From assembly GCA_002633005.1 (NCBI GenBank), contig NMRA01000468.1, positions 223,152-287,151 of the forward strand: a stretch of DNA of 64,000 nucleotides. The letters are read 5' to 3'. Position 1 is the stretch's first letter. Every line of letters begins with the position of its first letter. The notes beneath the pieces are model-generated. The model was not told where the DNA came from, searched no databases, and saw nothing but the letters and a program-made list of their open reading frames with translations. The position numbers and the translations under genes are program-made. The stretch is from Phoronis australis. Its lineage: Eukaryota; Phoronida; Phoronidae. Positions 1 through 12,400 of the stretch are shown in pieces.

Positions 1-311
1 CTATAATAGTACATGGACCACCAACTTTATATATTCTTAATGCATGAGTTCTGGGATTTCCACACAAGCCGCAGCGTCTTTACTCACTAGGGGGCGCCTG
101 CCCGTTTAACTTCAAGCATGTACATCTGAAGACTGACTACGGCGCGCGCTAATTCAACATAAAGAAGACTGATCTTAACCCAACAATAATCACAAAGACG
201 CGTTTAATGGCCACTCGGGTTATTCCAGTTTAAGGTTCTCAATTTTAGGATGGCCTATTTGTGGGACTACGCAACATAACTCCTAATTCCTCCTATGGAG
301 GTAGTAGTTAC
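1..311. other. Intron after IgCAM exon 7 (partial)
   Basis: No coding signal was seen. A single CTCF-like motif, TCACTAGGGGGCGCC, lies at 84-98 on the plus strand. Confidence 0.6.
84..98 (+). promoter_or_regulatory. CTCF-core-like site
   Basis: TCACTAGGGGGCGCC. It lies outside the tandem array, beyond exon 7. It may be an isolated copy of the same repeat. Confidence 0.3.
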
Positions 312-470
312 CTATCACTTCAAACTTGAACGTTTTCGCATCATCCCTGACTTGATCATTTCCATCGTCATCTTTGCCATATGAAGAGAGTGCTCTGCAC
401 GTGTAGTCTGCTGTGTCAGCACTCTGAAGGTTGTTCACTGCCAGCACACCTTCACGGCACATCGGTTGAC
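312..470 (-). CDS. IgCAM exon 7: second half of Ig domain 3
   Basis: The acceptor is ttttgttgcag and the donor ATAG|gtaact. The exon is 159 bp, phase 1 to 1. It starts with a split Gly codon and QPMCREGVLAVNN, then the F-strand signature DTADYTCRAL, a long charged F-G turn (KDDDGNDQVRDDAK) and a G strand (TFKFEVI). The Cys in QPMC is a fourth extra cysteine in Ig3. The phase-1 donor shows that the transcript continues with another domain to the left of base 1. Confidence 0.82.
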
Positions 471-3400
471 CTGCAACAAAACGGTCAAATGCGAATGAGT
501 ATATTAAACAGGACAAGAGAACGCGGAGCGTTGAAATGCGACCATGAATGCATCTCAAACGGTGTGCTTTAAGGGTTGTTCATTGGTCATAAAAATGGCC
601 ACTAGATGGCACAAAAATGTACAATCCATCCGAAAATGGGCACTTGTCATAGCTTCTTTAATAAAAAGGTATTCACCAAATTTCATAGAAATCTGTCACG
701 GAACTTCAGAGAAACAAAGGAAAACGGAATGAAATGAAAACTGCCACTAGGGGGCACAGTGTTTATTGGATCCGCCTGAAAGTAGTCATTGTCTGTTGTT
801 AGCTTCATATAAAAACACTTACTAAATTTAATAAAGACCCAGCAGTGGGTTTAGGAGATACAGCTATCGGCACAAAACAAAATTACCATTGGAGGCGCCA
901 CAGTAGTCAAAGTCATCGTCAACCATCCTCTTCACACAGAGAAAATAAACACCAATTTTCAAAAACATCCTTTGAATGATTTGGTTGATAGAGGGGTGGA
1001 CGCCAAAAAACAGACTCGAAAACGGCAAAAATGGCCACTAGGTGGCACAAAATACCTCGATTCCATCCAAAAACAGGAGGATAGCGTCATCTCACCAACA
1101 GATGCGTGTATTCAAAATTTTATGAAAATCCGTTGAGGACTCTTGAAGATACAGGGGTAAATTTAAAATCTAAAATTGCCATCAGGGGGCACACCGTAGT
1201 CAGATCCGTCCGAAAGTCGTTGTTCTTTGTCAACATCATATAAATACACTTGTTAAATTTAGTAAAGATACTGCAAACCTCTTAAGAGATACAGCCATGG
1301 GCGCAAAAAAAACAAAATTGCCACTAGGAGGCGCCACAGTAGCTAAAGTCATCGGAAAATCATCGTTAGCTGTCCACTTCATAGTAAAAACATACATGCC
1401 AATTTTCACAATTATCCTGAAAGCGATTTGGTTGACAGAGGGATGGACGCCAAAAAACAGACTCGAAAACAGTAAAAATGGTCACTAGGTGGCGCAAACT
1501 ACGTCGAATCCATCTGAAAACGGAAAGATAGTGTCACCACACTAACAGAAGCCTGTACCCCAAATTTTTTGAAAACACGTTGAGGACCTTTGAAGATACA
1601 GAGAAAATAAAAGGGCACACCAGTAATCAAATCCGTCCGAACATAGACGCCAGTTTCTACAATCACCCTTAGAGCGGTTTGGATGATAGAGGGGGGACTA
1701 AAAAACAAACTCGAAAACAATAAAAATGGCCACTAGGTGGCGTAAATTACGTCGAATCTATCCGAAAACTGGTGGATAGCGTCATCCCACTAATAGATGC
1801 CTACATGCCAAATTCTATGTAAATACGCGGAATACCTTTGAAGATATAGAGGTACGCATAAAAACTAAAATTGCCACTAGGGGGCAGACCGGTAGTCGAA
1901 TCCGTCCGAAAGTTCACTCATGCCATGCCATCCCATCTATGAAAGGAACACATGTGCAAAATTTCATGAACATATGTCAAATGATTTGGAGTTAGAGCAG
2001 CGGACACCGGACGACGCCGGACGGACGCTGGACGGACGGAGATGACCGCATAATGCGTCCACATATAAATATGTGGGCGCATAAAAATGTGTTATTGTCA
2101 AGTGAAATGTGGCGACCAGCAATAAAAAAGATGGAAAAAATGCTAAGTCATACTGATCATAAACCACAAAAAAGAACAATGAATTTTAAAGCTATTTTAG
2201 ATTACCAACTGAGTGTCCTGGGAATAAAAACTTTTCACAGTTGCAAATACTGAAGAGCACACAACACCCTTATGTCTCATTATAACGAGGTGTCCGCTGT
2301 GGTCATAACACAGTCAAGTACCTGGAACGTTCCTAGTCGTCTTCTGATAGTGGCCAGAGTTGTCGCAATCGAGCGCCCCCGGCAAACACTGTTCACCCAG
2401 AAAAGCAATGGAGCCAGCTTTGGTGAAGTAGAATTCTGGCGTGGGTTTACCGCACGCCTGGCAGATCAGCTCCTTCTGTAGGTCGCCGCGGGTACCACTC
2501 TCGCCGTTCTCAGGATACTTAGTGATCTTTGGCGGAACTAAGGCACAATGATAATAATTGCCCAAAAGGAAGGAAAATAACTGGAAGGCATTTTTAAGTT
2601 ACTACGGTAACAAATGTTCAAACTTTTACCACATGATGCAAACTTACAATGATGTATTCCTAAGTACTTCAGGCACTACATCAAACTTGCTACCATCACA
2701 GGTTTGAATAGGGCATTATCCACTCACGAAGAGAAGGTCAATTAATAAACATGATAGTGAGATGTAGTGAGCAGACTTTTCTTACAATCAGGAATTTCAA
2801 CCTTTAACTGTGTTGCTTAAACCACGCTGGTTACTTTAGTAAATTTCCCAAACAGCTGTTTTTGACAAAAAAAATAAACAAAATAAAATTCCACTTTTCT
2901 GCCATGTCGGGTCCTAAGCTAAAGAATTTTTGACCCAATGTGTAACAATATATTCAAGGTAATTTTCTCTATACTTCTTTGCAAGAGGGAAGCACTGTGT
3001 TGGCGCTGTACCAGTTGGGAATGGTAAAAAGTTGTGACACCAAATGGAGACATCTTTGAACACTGAATATTCATACGCACATGTCGGGCATGAGCCTATG
3101 GCCAAACTGTATCACAAGACAAAGGGCAATCAACAAAACCAAGTACCACTTTCAGAAAATTGTGTAAAAATGCTTTTGCGAATTCTGACTACGCAGGCTA
3201 GCAGCAGGGCAAAATGACATTTGTTGTACGTTGAATATGTTGAACAATACTTTTGACACCATGCAAAACAAATGAAGAATCCGATCTTGTTACGCCACTG
3301 GTGCGCCTACTTACTGTACACCTCCACTGTGATGCGCAGTGAGGGAGATCCCTCGGTAGAGATATCATCAAAGGGAAATGCACTGCACTTGTACGAGCCC

Positions 3401-6400
3401 TCGTCAGCCATCGTCACATTACTGAACTTCATCTCGGTACCCACCAGCTGGATGCGATCTGAACAACAAGTAGGGAATAACAGAACACAATATGAATATT
3501 GCGAACATTGTGAACACTGAACACTGTGAACATTCTGAGCATTATGAAAATTGTGAACATTATGAACATTGTGAACATTATGAAAATTGTGAACATTATG
3601 AACATTGTGAACATTATGAACATTGTGAACATTATGAACATTGTGAACATTATGAACATTGTGAACATTATGAACAAGAAACGAGGCCAAGATGAGATCC
3701 CACAGGTAAAAGCATGGAGATAGATTGGAGGTCTTAGGTTTGACATCTCACTCTACATAACCAGTATGCTTATGCATCTCCTGCTTAAATGCATACTGAA
3801 ACCCTCACAACACGCTTGCAAGTCATGAGAAATTTTCAAATGCTGCAAATCAGATCAGTCATCTTAGAGATACGCTGTTCCAGAGTTAGCCAGTTTTGGA
3901 CACTTTTCTAAGATTCCACATGACATCATGCGTTTCAAGGGAAACGAGCAAGAGCAAAAACTGTACCAGAGGAACCGAGTGGCTCATATATCCCTTGGTC
4001 ATTCAGTCGAGCCCACGTGATTTCAGCTTGTGCGGTCGTCTCACAATTGATACTGCCAGGCTGATGAATAAACATGAGTTGCTTCTCCTTTGACGTGATC
4101 TTCAATTCGACTGAAGAAGAGAAGAAAGGACACATTTACTGCGGTGCGAAAGGACATATGAGAACACATTAAAACTGCTCTTAAATTTCTTTTGCCAAGA
4201 AAGCTGCTAGCATTTATAAGCTGCTCCCAACTCTACTCTCGCTGTCGTTAATATCGTGGTTTAAACAACTGGGAGTAAATTCACCGCCACGATAACGCTG
4301 ATCTGGCTGAATGTGAGTGGTCACACCAAAGATGAACTGCTTGCAATCACTAAAGACTATTACTCCAAATTGAGGGATGAAGTTATGTATGGGGCTCTAT
4401 CCAGGAGTATGTACAAACTAGGCAGCTTAAGTTGATGCAAAATAATGATCCCCAATGTTTTTCTCAGACCCTGCCCAAAATGCTCACAGCGTTGACCACC
4501 CATTCCCAAATTGAATATCGAAACAAAATAATGTTTCCTCAACAGGTCTCTCAAAAACTGAAAATAATTTCACACTTCGTATTCCGGTTCTGTCAGACAT
4601 GAAACAAATTCATGGCAGGTCAAAGCTTTTGGGGGGACCTGAGCTAGATTCAGTTTGGGGGACAATTTCGGTACAGGCTGCACTTATCTCTCATTGTTTC
4701 GCGTCTCCTGTGTCCACTTACATTGAACGTTCCTAAAACAGAACTCGGCTAAGTTCTCTAAATCTTCTGTGTATTTGTCTCGTTCCTCACTGATTAACGT
4801 TATCGTTTTCTATCATTTTATCTTTATTGCGACCTCCAATCTGACTACTGACAGTTTCCAATGACATAACTAAAATTGAACTAAGACTTAGTTAGGGGCA
4901 TTGCAAAAAGGTTTCTACTTATTTTAAATGACATTGAGAACTCAATATAGACTTACTTCACTCTCGATTTGTATCGAAACCAAAAATTGACTTGGCATGT
5001 TATAAAACAAGAACAGCACAAGAAAAGTCAATCGACAAATAAGCAGAAGACTTAGGGTATTTTAAATGAGCGCCTATTCGGGACTGTTTTATGCAACCAG
5101 GCACAGGAGATCTGAAACAACGATCCCCTCACCAGTTACTAATATTGACTACTGAAGACCAATGGACGTGTGGCATGAAACCAAGCTTTCGAAGAAACAA
5201 CACTAAAGAAATTCAAAAAGTACTTGACAAAACCGCTAACTACTAATATTAAAACTGTTACAATGGAGAACGTTTGGAACTATAATCTGACACACGTGGA
5301 GAAAAACATTTGCAAGACCCACTTAATAAAAATAATAGTTATCTTACCTTTAGCTCTAATCTGTATGGTTGCTTCAACTGGGTCTACACCCGGTCGAATC
5401 CCAATGCATTTATAGATGCCAGCTTCACCTGCTGAGAATTTCTTGAACTTGAGATAAGACTTTGAGCCGACTTTTACCTGGTACACAGTTCTTGAAAGCA
5501 AGAGAAAAAAATGGAAATTAGTAATGACTAAAAGGGGTTTCAGATTTTGAGAACCAGTTTCCCCCACTGAATAATGGCACCAAACTGGTTCTCAAAATCA
5601 AAGAACGGTGTGAGAAAAACTAGTGCTTAAAATTTTACGACGACTCTGCTCATGAAATTATCTTAAGAATATATAGAGCATCATGAAGAAGCAGAATACC
5701 AACAAAACTATAGATTTAATGCAGTACAAGTATAGATCTTTTGAAAGTGGGAATCTTGTAAAATTCAATTTTTGACTTCTTGCCAATCTCCCATTAATTG
5801 TGCCACACAATTATGTCTTTTCAGTAAAATTTCATACCAAAATATCAGTAAGATAACCAAATAACATTTGATAAAAATATTCAAGGTAAAATCTCGCTAA
5901 CGCCGTTACAGTTTTCTAAATTATTTCATTTCGGTATGATGCATTTTTTTTAGTTTTGATGAAGATTGCACAAGTCCTATTTTTGAAAAGCCCTGAAAGT
6001 TACGTACATGTATATAACTGATCAGCCATTTCTGGGACTGTTCCGCACTTAGCCAAATTTGGACACTTTTCAAGGAGCCTACAAAACCTCTAGTCACACA
6101 CTAAATGTAAAAACATCCAAAGTAATTTAGCTCTAAAATCTTTGCCCATCTCGATGTGCAACAGAACTTTTTTAAAGCAGTAGCTTGGCCCGTTTCAAGG
6201 ACAAAGAAACGAGTCACAATAGGCAGCCAAGCTCGTGAAACGTAATTTCTATTTTGACTACAACGATGCCAATCTCTGAGCAGACAACACTCCAACCGGA
6301 AAAGAGCCGTTGCATTTTCACAACTCGATGAAGAGCAAACTTAAAATGGGTGGTTAGTTAGCAGACAAAAGCTACAAGAGCAATGTGAAACACGTCCACG

Positions 6401-9400
6401 CAAGCAACACAAATGTTATGCTTCTACAGGTGTTCAATGATACACACAATACTTACATATCTTGACTGTCACTGGCAGCCACATCTACACCATTCCTCTG
6501 CCATCTGATATCTTGTATATTTGTACCATCTTCCTTCACACATTTTACACTGGATTCTTCACCCAGGGTGACGAACTTCTCATTTTCGGGGTCGATTTTA
6601 ACTGGAAAAGCCAACAAAACAGATGTTAAGGGTAAATTACTTCTCACAGCCACTAACAACAGTAATAAGTCAATAATTATTAACTTATTACAGTCTATTC
6701 AATCTCAGACAGTGGAACTTGTCAGAAGGCGAAATTGACTAATTTTTCCTTGAAGAAAAAGACATTTTTCGTCCCGAAATCATTCCCATATTTTATGTAC
6801 TAAAGGACCAAATTTTTGTTTTACCTTCAAAAATATTTAAGTAGCCCCAAATCCCTAAACGTTGAAAATGATTTCTCAGGAGAACAAACCGAAGACATTC
6901 TCCTGGCAAGTACTGAACAATTCAGTGACAAGACTTTCAAAACACATTGCCCCCAGTCAAAATGACACAATGAGAATGAGCCAACATGGCAAGTTAGTTA
7001 AACATGTCCTAATTGGGAAGACAGCACACTTCATTTTACACCTCCCCATCAACAGAGTTTGACTAAGATTCCCCACACCCACTACCATTCCAGCCATGTG
7101 ATTGGGCGTAACAGGAGATTGACTGAATCGAAGACTGTATCTGAACAGGTAAGGAAAGAATAAACGACAGGTACTCATTTATTGGCAGGCAAGAGGAGCA
7201 GGGTCTGAATATTCAGAGTTGAGAAAAAACTTCTCATTAAAAAGTTGCGAAGAACTGCTGTACCAGCTTTTCAGTGAATAGGTCTCTTTGCAAAATGCTT
7301 GCCAGGTGGCAGCACATGATTCACTGTTACATACAACACATCAGTAATTCATGTTTTTACTGAAAACACCTCACACCATTCACGTAGGCTTCAGAACACA
7401 AACTTTAGAAGGTAAAACGACTTGACTTCTTCTACCATGACCTCTCGTACAAAAGCAGAATAGAATGGGCGAACACATAATTACAACCAACTGACTTAAC
7501 TATTTTTTGAGTAAGTAGACATTCTTTGCGAGTTCTAAAGGTCATTTACAATGTGAAAACAAAGACTCCACCATCTGAATACCTGCTTAAAATGATATTT
7601 ACACAGCATGTCCGAGGACCACATGACAAGCTTACAGTTGAGCGACACACTGCAAGAATGTTTTTAATATCACCAAGTTTAATTGTCTACTAATCTGAAA
7701 AGCCAACTAGTTGGCTAACATATTCACAGAGACATGGGTTTCATATGCACTGCCCCCTCTTGGAGCTTGCACAGACCGGCACCACTTTTAGTGTTGTCAT
7801 GGAAAATACAATTTTCAATCAATGACATTTAGCCCAGATATCGGTCAAAACCAACACAGCCACCAACCAGCTGATTTAGACAAAGGTTTAGGAGTTAACA
7901 ATATTAGATGGAGCTGTAGACAGTCTCCAGAACATTCTTTCTGTACCACAATGGTACACATGGGAGGTATTCACAAGGCATGAGTTAGATGGTTAAGGCA
8001 AACTACCTCACAAAGATGGGGGGCATGGAATTCATGTCTTGTGCTTAGCACATGATCAGTGCACTCTAGAAAAGCAGAAAACTGGCTGATTAATGCAAGC
8101 CTTTAAAGTAAAGAATCTTTAATCAAGATTTAAACACGCAGGCTGAGCATCCGGTTTAAATTTCCATGTGGAGTTCCAAGCAATCAAGCTCCAGAAAGGC
8201 TATAAAATAAATGTCAATATAGTTCATGTTTGTTTTAATTTTGATACCCCTGAAATGTCACAGGACTCAAAGGTATCCTCTGGTGCACAAATCCGATTCA
8301 GTCAACAAAGTTGGAATCTAAACGTTAATCTCGCAAGCAAAAACTTTTTTTTCAAAATTTCGAAACTTGGAACAAAAGCACGATCTTTATAGTTTTGTGC
8401 ATGTTTAACTCAAATCCCTTCAACTGCTATACACCCTGTCTCCAATAAAATGTCAGTTTTGACAGAAAACTCCTCCTTCTCAAAGTCAAATCAGTTAAAC
8501 AATTACATAGAACTAATGGAGTGATTTGTCGTCAAGTAAAAGTATTAATAACGGCCATTTTCCGACACAGCCCCCAACAAGATGAATTTAGCCGCATCAC
8601 TAGATGGCGATAAAGTAGTTGGTGGATTAAACACAGTCGCATTTCTCACTTTGTGCTTTCAATGGTACTGTTGTGTAATAAGGATATTCAAATGACCAAT
8701 GCAAAAAAGTCCCATCCCAAAATGTCAGTGAAAAAAGAAATTGTGTTTCGTCTTGCGGCGCAGCAGAAGTAGAAACTGGGTCAGGCGAAAGAAAGTAAGT
8801 GATTGGAGCTTAGAGTAATTATTCAAAATGGAGTTATTCAACCAAAAGCAGTCTGTAATGACTGTAATGTACATTTACCCAGACTGGACCATGTGTAAAA
8901 ATTATTGAAAGTTGGGTCCACTCCAACTCAACACAGTTTTAACTAATCCACAATTTTAATTAGTAAATAATCACTACCATTTATGTTGCTTAGACCGAGA
9001 GCTAGGCATGCTTTAGTATAAACAGTACAATAACGCATACAGGTGAGAGACATAAGACACTGAATGTTACAGAGAGTTAATGGACCTACATAAAGTTTTA
9101 CATTCCCTAAAAGACTGGATGGCCACAAAGTGATAAATTATTTAGAACCTCAGTCGGCACTCTCAACATTCCTGGCCAACATCAGTATGAATAATTAATC
9201 AAAGCCTTTTTAATCTTTAAGTGAGAGATTACGTCAACTCAGTGACCTGCACAGCCATTAAGTGGGACGAAAATAAAACAACATTAAGCAAGACAAAAAA
9301 ACAATGTTTTAGCTCTTATGCCATACAATTATCTAATGTTATTGGCGGGTTTCAAAAATATAAGGTAACAGATGTTCCTGTGCATGTTGATACACTTATT

Positions 9401-12400
9401 TGGAATTAACTTTGTCATATTTGGAATGGATGATGAATAGTGCTTGTGTACTGCCACATTTAAATCAAATGTAAAACAATGAACATTTCAACATTCCAGC
9501 CTAGCTCCGTGTTCAAACTCATTTTAACCTTTGTGTTTCACCAAGGTCAAACAAAATCTAATCTCTGTACTCAAACCTGAACTTCAAGCTAGAATTTGTA
9601 GAGCTCCTACGTTCTAATCAAGACTGAACTTGAATAGAGCACTCATCCACGTAAAACAGAATGCACGCAAGCACAAGATAAAAAAACGCATATCTAAAAT
9701 TCATATCCAAGTACAACGTAAGTAGACCACAAATAGGGAGCTGGAATTTGAGTTTGAGATCGGAATCTGTACTCCAATCTAGGTTTTGTTTCAGAAGCAA
9801 GTCCCGTGTACTGTGGTTGAAAACAGTTTTGATGCGAATTGTACAAAAAATACAGACAATTCGTTTGATCACAGGTCAATTACTTCTCGTCAATGATTTG
9901 TCATAGACTTGATGAATTAATGAACGCTTGCACTACATCTTGCAAGCACGGGGAATAGACAAATTCAGTGACCTGTATAAAAACATAATGCCTTGCCAAC
10001 AAGGCGAGACAGGCATCGCTTGTATTTGTTCTGAACGCCGTGAATGTATTTCTACATCAAGTGAGTCATCCAACACGACATTGATTTTTCAACAGACTTT
10101 TTTCAGTATCAACCTTATAAGGAAGTATTGCCATGGTGACCTTCATATGCACAGAGCTATCTGAATGTCTGATAGGCAGTGGAAGTGCACCTCTCACCAA
10201 CTGCACTTTGTTTATATAATATAATATATTGTCTCTACAACTCCAGCATGACTGAACCACTGTATTACAAGGCTAATCACAGCATAACTCCATTATGAAA
10301 ATCACTTTATCCAATAAGCCTCAAGTCACTACCATTAGGTAACTCTGAGTTGATGGACCAAGAGACATAGCTCTACCAACTCTTCCAAACTTCCACGAAG
10401 TCCAGACTAGCCTTCAAAAATTTTGGGCAAACAAGACTTCAGTTTCATGGGGTTCAAGAAAGCAGTCCAGAAATCGTTACACTGTATTCTACCTAAAATT
10501 TCAGACACGAAAATCATTGCTATATTGTAAATATGTCCACTTTTCACATTGTTTACGTGTGCAAAATTTTGTCAAAGTTTTTATTAAAAGAAATATCTAG
10601 AGGCTACGTTAATGCTGTTATTTTTGTTCAGAAATTTGACAAACTAAAGTACCATGCGTCAGTCATGTTGTGTATTAAATTGAAAACATGACAAAAATTA
10701 TATTAGAAATGAGGGAAATCAGACAGTTCTGTTATACGTGGGAAGAACAAGATAAGCAAGAAACTGGTGATTTTAGTTCCTCAGTTTTACTTCTTATCAA
10801 CATTGTATCCATGGTGATGCACCTATAAATTCAATAGACATATTCCTTAGCTTAATTGCCTCACATGACAGAAACACAGCCTCGGACAAACACAGCAGAG
10901 TGAAGCGACAATCTTGAATGACAGGATTATGGTAAAAAATGAAGATAGTCATCTCAACTCTCAAAGCCCAACCAACACATCAACTCTACGTTATACCTTA
11001 TCCATCACATTTTGTCCCATTTTTTCATTCTGAAAATGCACCAAAAAACTGCCAGCTGCCGAGGCAACATGCATTTTTTACCCTCTGAAGGACCTGCACT
11101 GGGAGCCACCATTTAATAACCAAATGACAGGCCATTTTCACACTATTCAGCACAGGATGTTTACAAACCATGATGGGTATAGTTTACAATCAATCACCAC
11201 TCATAACATGTTACTGGATTGCTTCAACAAAAAGCAGCCAACAAACCTTGCAACTGTAGGATTTCAGACAGACTTCTAGCTACTTAAGACTGTAGAAAAA
11301 TGTCACACTTTGACTACATTCACAGCATCCTATTTCGGATACCCATGCTCAGAGTCAGATCAAACTTTCATATACTGTGCTTTATTCACTATTCTCTGAA
11401 ATGGTGTTTGGAAATGTTTTCAAAGTACTCCACTTTTGCGTTAGGGGGCTCTTGTGATTTTCAAGAAAAAGGCGATATGTTAGAAAACTGTAAGATCTAA
11501 TCTTGAACATTGATATCAAATGAATGCTATCAAGACACCGTGATATCTAACCAAATTAATGGCAGATTGGTAAAACGACAAAAATTAAATTCTGTAGTAC
11601 TTTCACTTTCAGAAAATATATCCTTTACCAAGATGAAATTCAGTTCTGTAGGCGTTCGATTAAATACATAGATTTGTCAATAAGGTCCTGCAAAGCCTTA
11701 ACAAGTCACTCTAAGAAGCCATGAACATTGTTGGACTGTTTTTTCACACAACCAAACAGCTGGGAATTTTATAAATTACCTTGGTTGCCTTATGCAGGCC
11801 ATAAATTGCCTGTATTCACCGAAAGCACACGAATACTGAATGAAAAAAGGTGCAAATATTTCTTCAAGATGAATGAACAGTATGAATGTATTGAATTTAC
11901 TTCAATACTGTCTGGGTGTTGCTCAAATTTGAGTAAGCCATCTCAATGCTATGTTCTATGGAAATGAAAAATCAAACGTTTGTTTCAGCTGTAACAGAAA
12001 ACCTCCAGACCCAATGAAGGACAAAGCTGTCAAGACATTTAGACAAAGCGACACCAAAATGGTCCAAAGTAACCTTTGCTCTCATAAGAATTCACTAGTC
12101 TGTGCGCATGAGCAAACAATACAACCTAACAAACCTCCATCATTCTAACTTTTTGGGTTTAAAACTTGCGATGAGATTACAGTGAAAATTCTCTAGTTTG
12201 GTACAATGAAAAATTTTCCAATCTTGCTCAAGGTTGGAGCTCGTACCAAATTTTAGAAGTAGGCAATATTGGTTGTCCCAAACTCAAGAAATGCGAGAAA
12301 AGCAAATTTTGCATTAGCCATGTTCAATGATTTTATCTCATACAAAATATGATGAACACCAGAATAACTCATGCCTCAGTTTTCAAACTAGAAAATCTAA

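Noticed and set aside
3459-3690. Long open frames with His-Asn-Val or Tyr-Glu-His-Cys repeats
   Set aside because: Produced by the 18-bp minisatellite, whose unit is a multiple of three. The real exon begins at the acceptor at 3,459.
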